From: Ifrita kowaldi
Taxonomy: Eukaryota; Chordata; Aves; Passeriformes; Cinclosomatidae
Direction of reading: 5' to 3'
Assembly: GCA_013398055.1 (NCBI GenBank)
Contig: VZRS01014884.1
Span: 534,638 to 598,637, forward strand
DNA length: 64,000 nt
Part shown: positions 61,266-64,000 of the stretch, piece after piece
Position numbering within the stretch: the stretch's first letter is position 1
Layout: each line of letters begins with the position of its first letter
Made by a program: the position numbers and the translations under genes
Notes under the pieces: model-generated
Databases searched by the model: none
Seen by the model: the letters and a program-made list of their open reading frames with translations, nothing else
What the model was told of the DNA's origin: nothing

Positions 61266-64000
61266 ACTTTAACATGGGTCTTCTTCCTGTAAAAATGCAG
61301 CAGAAGAGATAGGAGAATGAAGAAGAAAGTGGGGGTAGGTCAATTAGGGTGAAAATCTTTGTGGAGGGATAAAGTTAAATACATACAGAGATGGTTTATT
61401 GAGGTATTACTCCCTAGAGCCATTAAGGTAAGATACAGAAGTGAGTGAAAGGACTGAAAAAAAACAGGCTGGAAATCAAGGCAGCCATAACTGAACTGGT
61501 GGGTCCCCAAAACATTCCATACAATCAGTGCATCAAAACAATTTTTTGGAAAATCAATATGACAATCAACAAAATACAGAAATTATACACGGTGGTTGTT
61601 CAATCTGCCAAAAGGAAAACACTGTTGAAGAGTAGGGAGAGAGCTAGTTGTGGGCTAGTCCTGCAACCACATAAGCCAGTCTGGCAAGGGTAAAAGTGCT
61701 GGAGCAGCAGTTCATGCAGGACTGGATTGTGCTGTTCTCTGGGGCCTGCACCTGCAAACCACTCCAGTCACATCCATGGGATAAACCCAAGGAGAAAGGA
61801 ACATGGTATGAGTAAACAACCAGCAAAACGCAGAGCAGGAGACTGAATGGCTGAAAGTCATCTGATATTAGCCATCAGCAAGAAAATTATGGAGAGCTGC
61901 ATATCTCCTGGCTGCTGCATTTCTGCAACTAGCCATGTGTAAAAGCAAGGTTGTCAAAACAACCTCAATGCGCATAGCCCCAAGGAAGACAGGCAATGGA
62001 GAAATGGGGCAGTATATCTCACATGCTGCCCTCCCTTGCTGCCCCTTTCTAGCTGCAGCCATCAGACACTGGGTCTGCTGTGGGTTTGTCAAGCTGCAGT
62101 ATCTGGGATGCCCTGACTGTCTTCATCCCGTGGCAGGAGCTATTTAGGCTGTGCAATGACTTCTGAGGTCGTAAGAGCAGCCCAGGGTGTGTGGAAGGGC
62201 TGGGGGACCACCATGATGAGGTTTTCCTGGTGTGCGTCACCACATCTGTCACTGTGAGGGTGTAATGACAGGCCACCAAGCAGCCATTAAGGTCATGGGT
62301 GGGGAAATGACCATGCCAGTGTTTCCAGTAACATGCACCTGCTCCTGACTGTCCCAAAATATGTGATACCTCAGCAAGGACAAACCTCAGCCCATTGCAG
62401 CTGGCCCGAGGCCATGGTCACTGATGGTGATTCACATGCTGAGTTCCTCTTGCTCACCATGCATGTGAGTCTTGGTCTGATGTATATTACCCAAAATAGG
62501 AATTCCTTTTTAGCAACATAATTTTCTCTGGAGTCACGTTTGGGCCTCACACAACTCGGCTCCTGAGACAGCAGGTTCACACTCCTTGGAGACACAGAGC
62601 TTCTCTTCCTCAGCCTACAGACACTGCAAACATCCCAGGAAGCTTGCAGCCAGGCAGACCAGACAAGCTGTGATAACACTCTCTTCCCATCTATTTTGCC
62701 AATTGGCAACACTTCTCAGATGCCACCAGCAATGGTTTTGCTGCCATGTCGTCCTGCCGTGGATGTTCTTCTGGTGGGGCAGAGCACAAGACGTATCTGA
62801 GCTTGATCTGCAGCTGCAGGAGAGCCTGTGCTAGCATGAGGTGTACTCAGGGGTGAGGCACATGAAAATGACACTGAGCAGGCACCTTCTGTGGCAGTGA
62901 AAGGTATCACTCTGGCACTGCAGTCCTTCAGGGACATCCTTCCAAATGAACGTATGGAAACAGACCCGTCTGCTCTGGATTATGCTGGCAACTGCTTGTC
63001 ACCCACACCTGTTATTTCAGAGACCTTGAACTTTCTATCTTCCACTGTCCTCCAAAACAAGAGCATATACAATTATCCAAACAAACAAGGCCTAGGCTTC
63101 TTCAGCCTCTGCTTTATGCTTTTATGCATGATCTATACCTCAATGTACCCAAAAGAAACAAAAATTAGCCTGAAACCAAGGTACCTGAGCAGAGTCTTCT
63201 GTAAGAGAAATATGAGTCTGAAGCCATCTGTTATTTCCTGTGAAATATCTCCCCTGTCTGACAGGGCTGACTGCTGCACTTCTTACTTCCTTTACACATG
63301 CAGACAAAAAAATGGCAACTCCTGGCCACCCGCACTTTCAGCTCTGTGTACTGATCTCCGCAGTTTCCTCATGAGCCCCTGCCAGAAAGGCAGTTCAGCT
63401 GACTACAGGCAGTTCTCATTAATCTCCCCTATCTAAACAAGATGCCAAATGGAAAATTGCAAAGCAGGAAAGCCAGCAAATTGTAGCAAAGCAACATTTT
63501 GGGAAACCTGAGCAAGACGCTTTTTGCCGCACGCTCCTATTGATGAGCAGTTGTTTCTGAAGGGCTGCTTTTTACCAGTATAAAGCACACGAATTTGTAT
63601 GCCTGTAAGGATATTTGGATCATCTCTGGAAGGGTACTTCCTTCCTTCTGTGTACCCGCTGCTTTTTGCTAGAGTTTCCACTGCGTTCAGGACTTTAATT
63701 AGCTGACCGAGGGCACTGACCCTTCTTATTTCTGCCCTTTTTAAATTGTTTGTGTTTCAGAGGAGCTGATAAAAGGCAACAGTGGCAATGCTGTAAGAGA
63801 AACTCTGGCGCTACTACCGTGCTTCCTAATGCCTCGTTTGGCTGCTCCTGTGTTTAAAAACACAGCAAGAGGGATGGGAGGGCCCATTTTCCTCTCCATT
63901 CCCCTCAGCCAACTGCTACAGGGAAAACCTCCATCTCCGCCGGCTGGATGACTGGTTCATTTCCCAGTTTGCATAGCTTATGGGTGAGATAACATAGGCA
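61266..64000. other. Non-coding stretch, no gene recognised
   Basis: The longest frame is 181 codons at 62891-63436 (+). Its product has no domain or low-complexity signature, and I see no strong acceptor at its start; it lies opposite stops on the other strand. Other frames are at or below 113 codons. No named repeat. Confidence 0.55.

Noticed and set aside
62891..63436. 181-codon frame as a possible gene
   Set aside because: No domain, no clear splice or promoter context, and its length is within what chance gives in 64 kb on both strands.
1..64000. CRISPR arrays, operons, ribosome-binding sites, prophage or insertion sequences
   Set aside because: Sequence character, CR1 repeats and lack of dense long frames show vertebrate nuclear DNA; no regularly spaced repeats of CRISPR type occur.
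1..64000. tRNA, 5S, U6, 7SK and Y RNA genes
   Set aside because: I looked for their characteristic promoter boxes and conserved starts by eye and found none. A covariance-model scan could still find diverged copies.

Overview
This is a stretch of vertebrate nuclear DNA, most likely from a bird. It has roughly 40-45% GC by eye, few CpG dinucleotides, and stop codons in every frame. It also carries 3' ends of CR1-type LINEs of the avian/sauropsid sort, plus older, heavily decayed sauropsid repeats. Nothing looks bacterial, phage-like or plasmid-like. I recognise no protein-coding gene by sequence, and no tRNA, rRNA, snRNA, CRISPR array or intact transposon. Intergenic DNA or the inside of a large intron would both fit.

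Layout. Positions 1-9.3 kb are unremarkable non-coding DNA. Positions 9.3-14.6 kb hold three old interspersed repeats (one minus-strand L2/MIR-like tail and two plus-strand copies of one sauropsid family), one weak candidate exon (11.3-11.5 kb, minus strand), a pentanucleotide microsatellite and a 23-bp minisatellite. Positions 19-21.2 kb hold two weak candidate terminal exons on the minus strand, a (CCCAT)n microsatellite and a CR1 3' end. A GC-richer patch lies at 21.25-21.95 kb. A clear CR1 3' end lies at 28.1 kb.

The strongest structural signal is at 30,782-34,413. A segment of about 1.8 kb is present twice in direct orientation at an offset of 1,817 bases, with a single N (32,598) exactly at the junction. 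The copies look identical except for the last ~175 bases next to the N. That pattern suggests two overlapping assembly contigs that were placed side by side, more than a real duplication.

Positions 40.3-42.4 kb hold two pieces of a decayed plus-strand CR1-like LINE (reverse-transcriptase region, then 3' end), and 60.75-61.27 kb holds a decayed minus-strand CR1-like reverse-transcriptase fragment. The rest is non-coding with simple repeats and A/C- or G/T-rich tracts. I found no genes working together as a system and no convincing new biological system. The three candidate exons rest only on splice-like signals plus open frames, and each could be chance.
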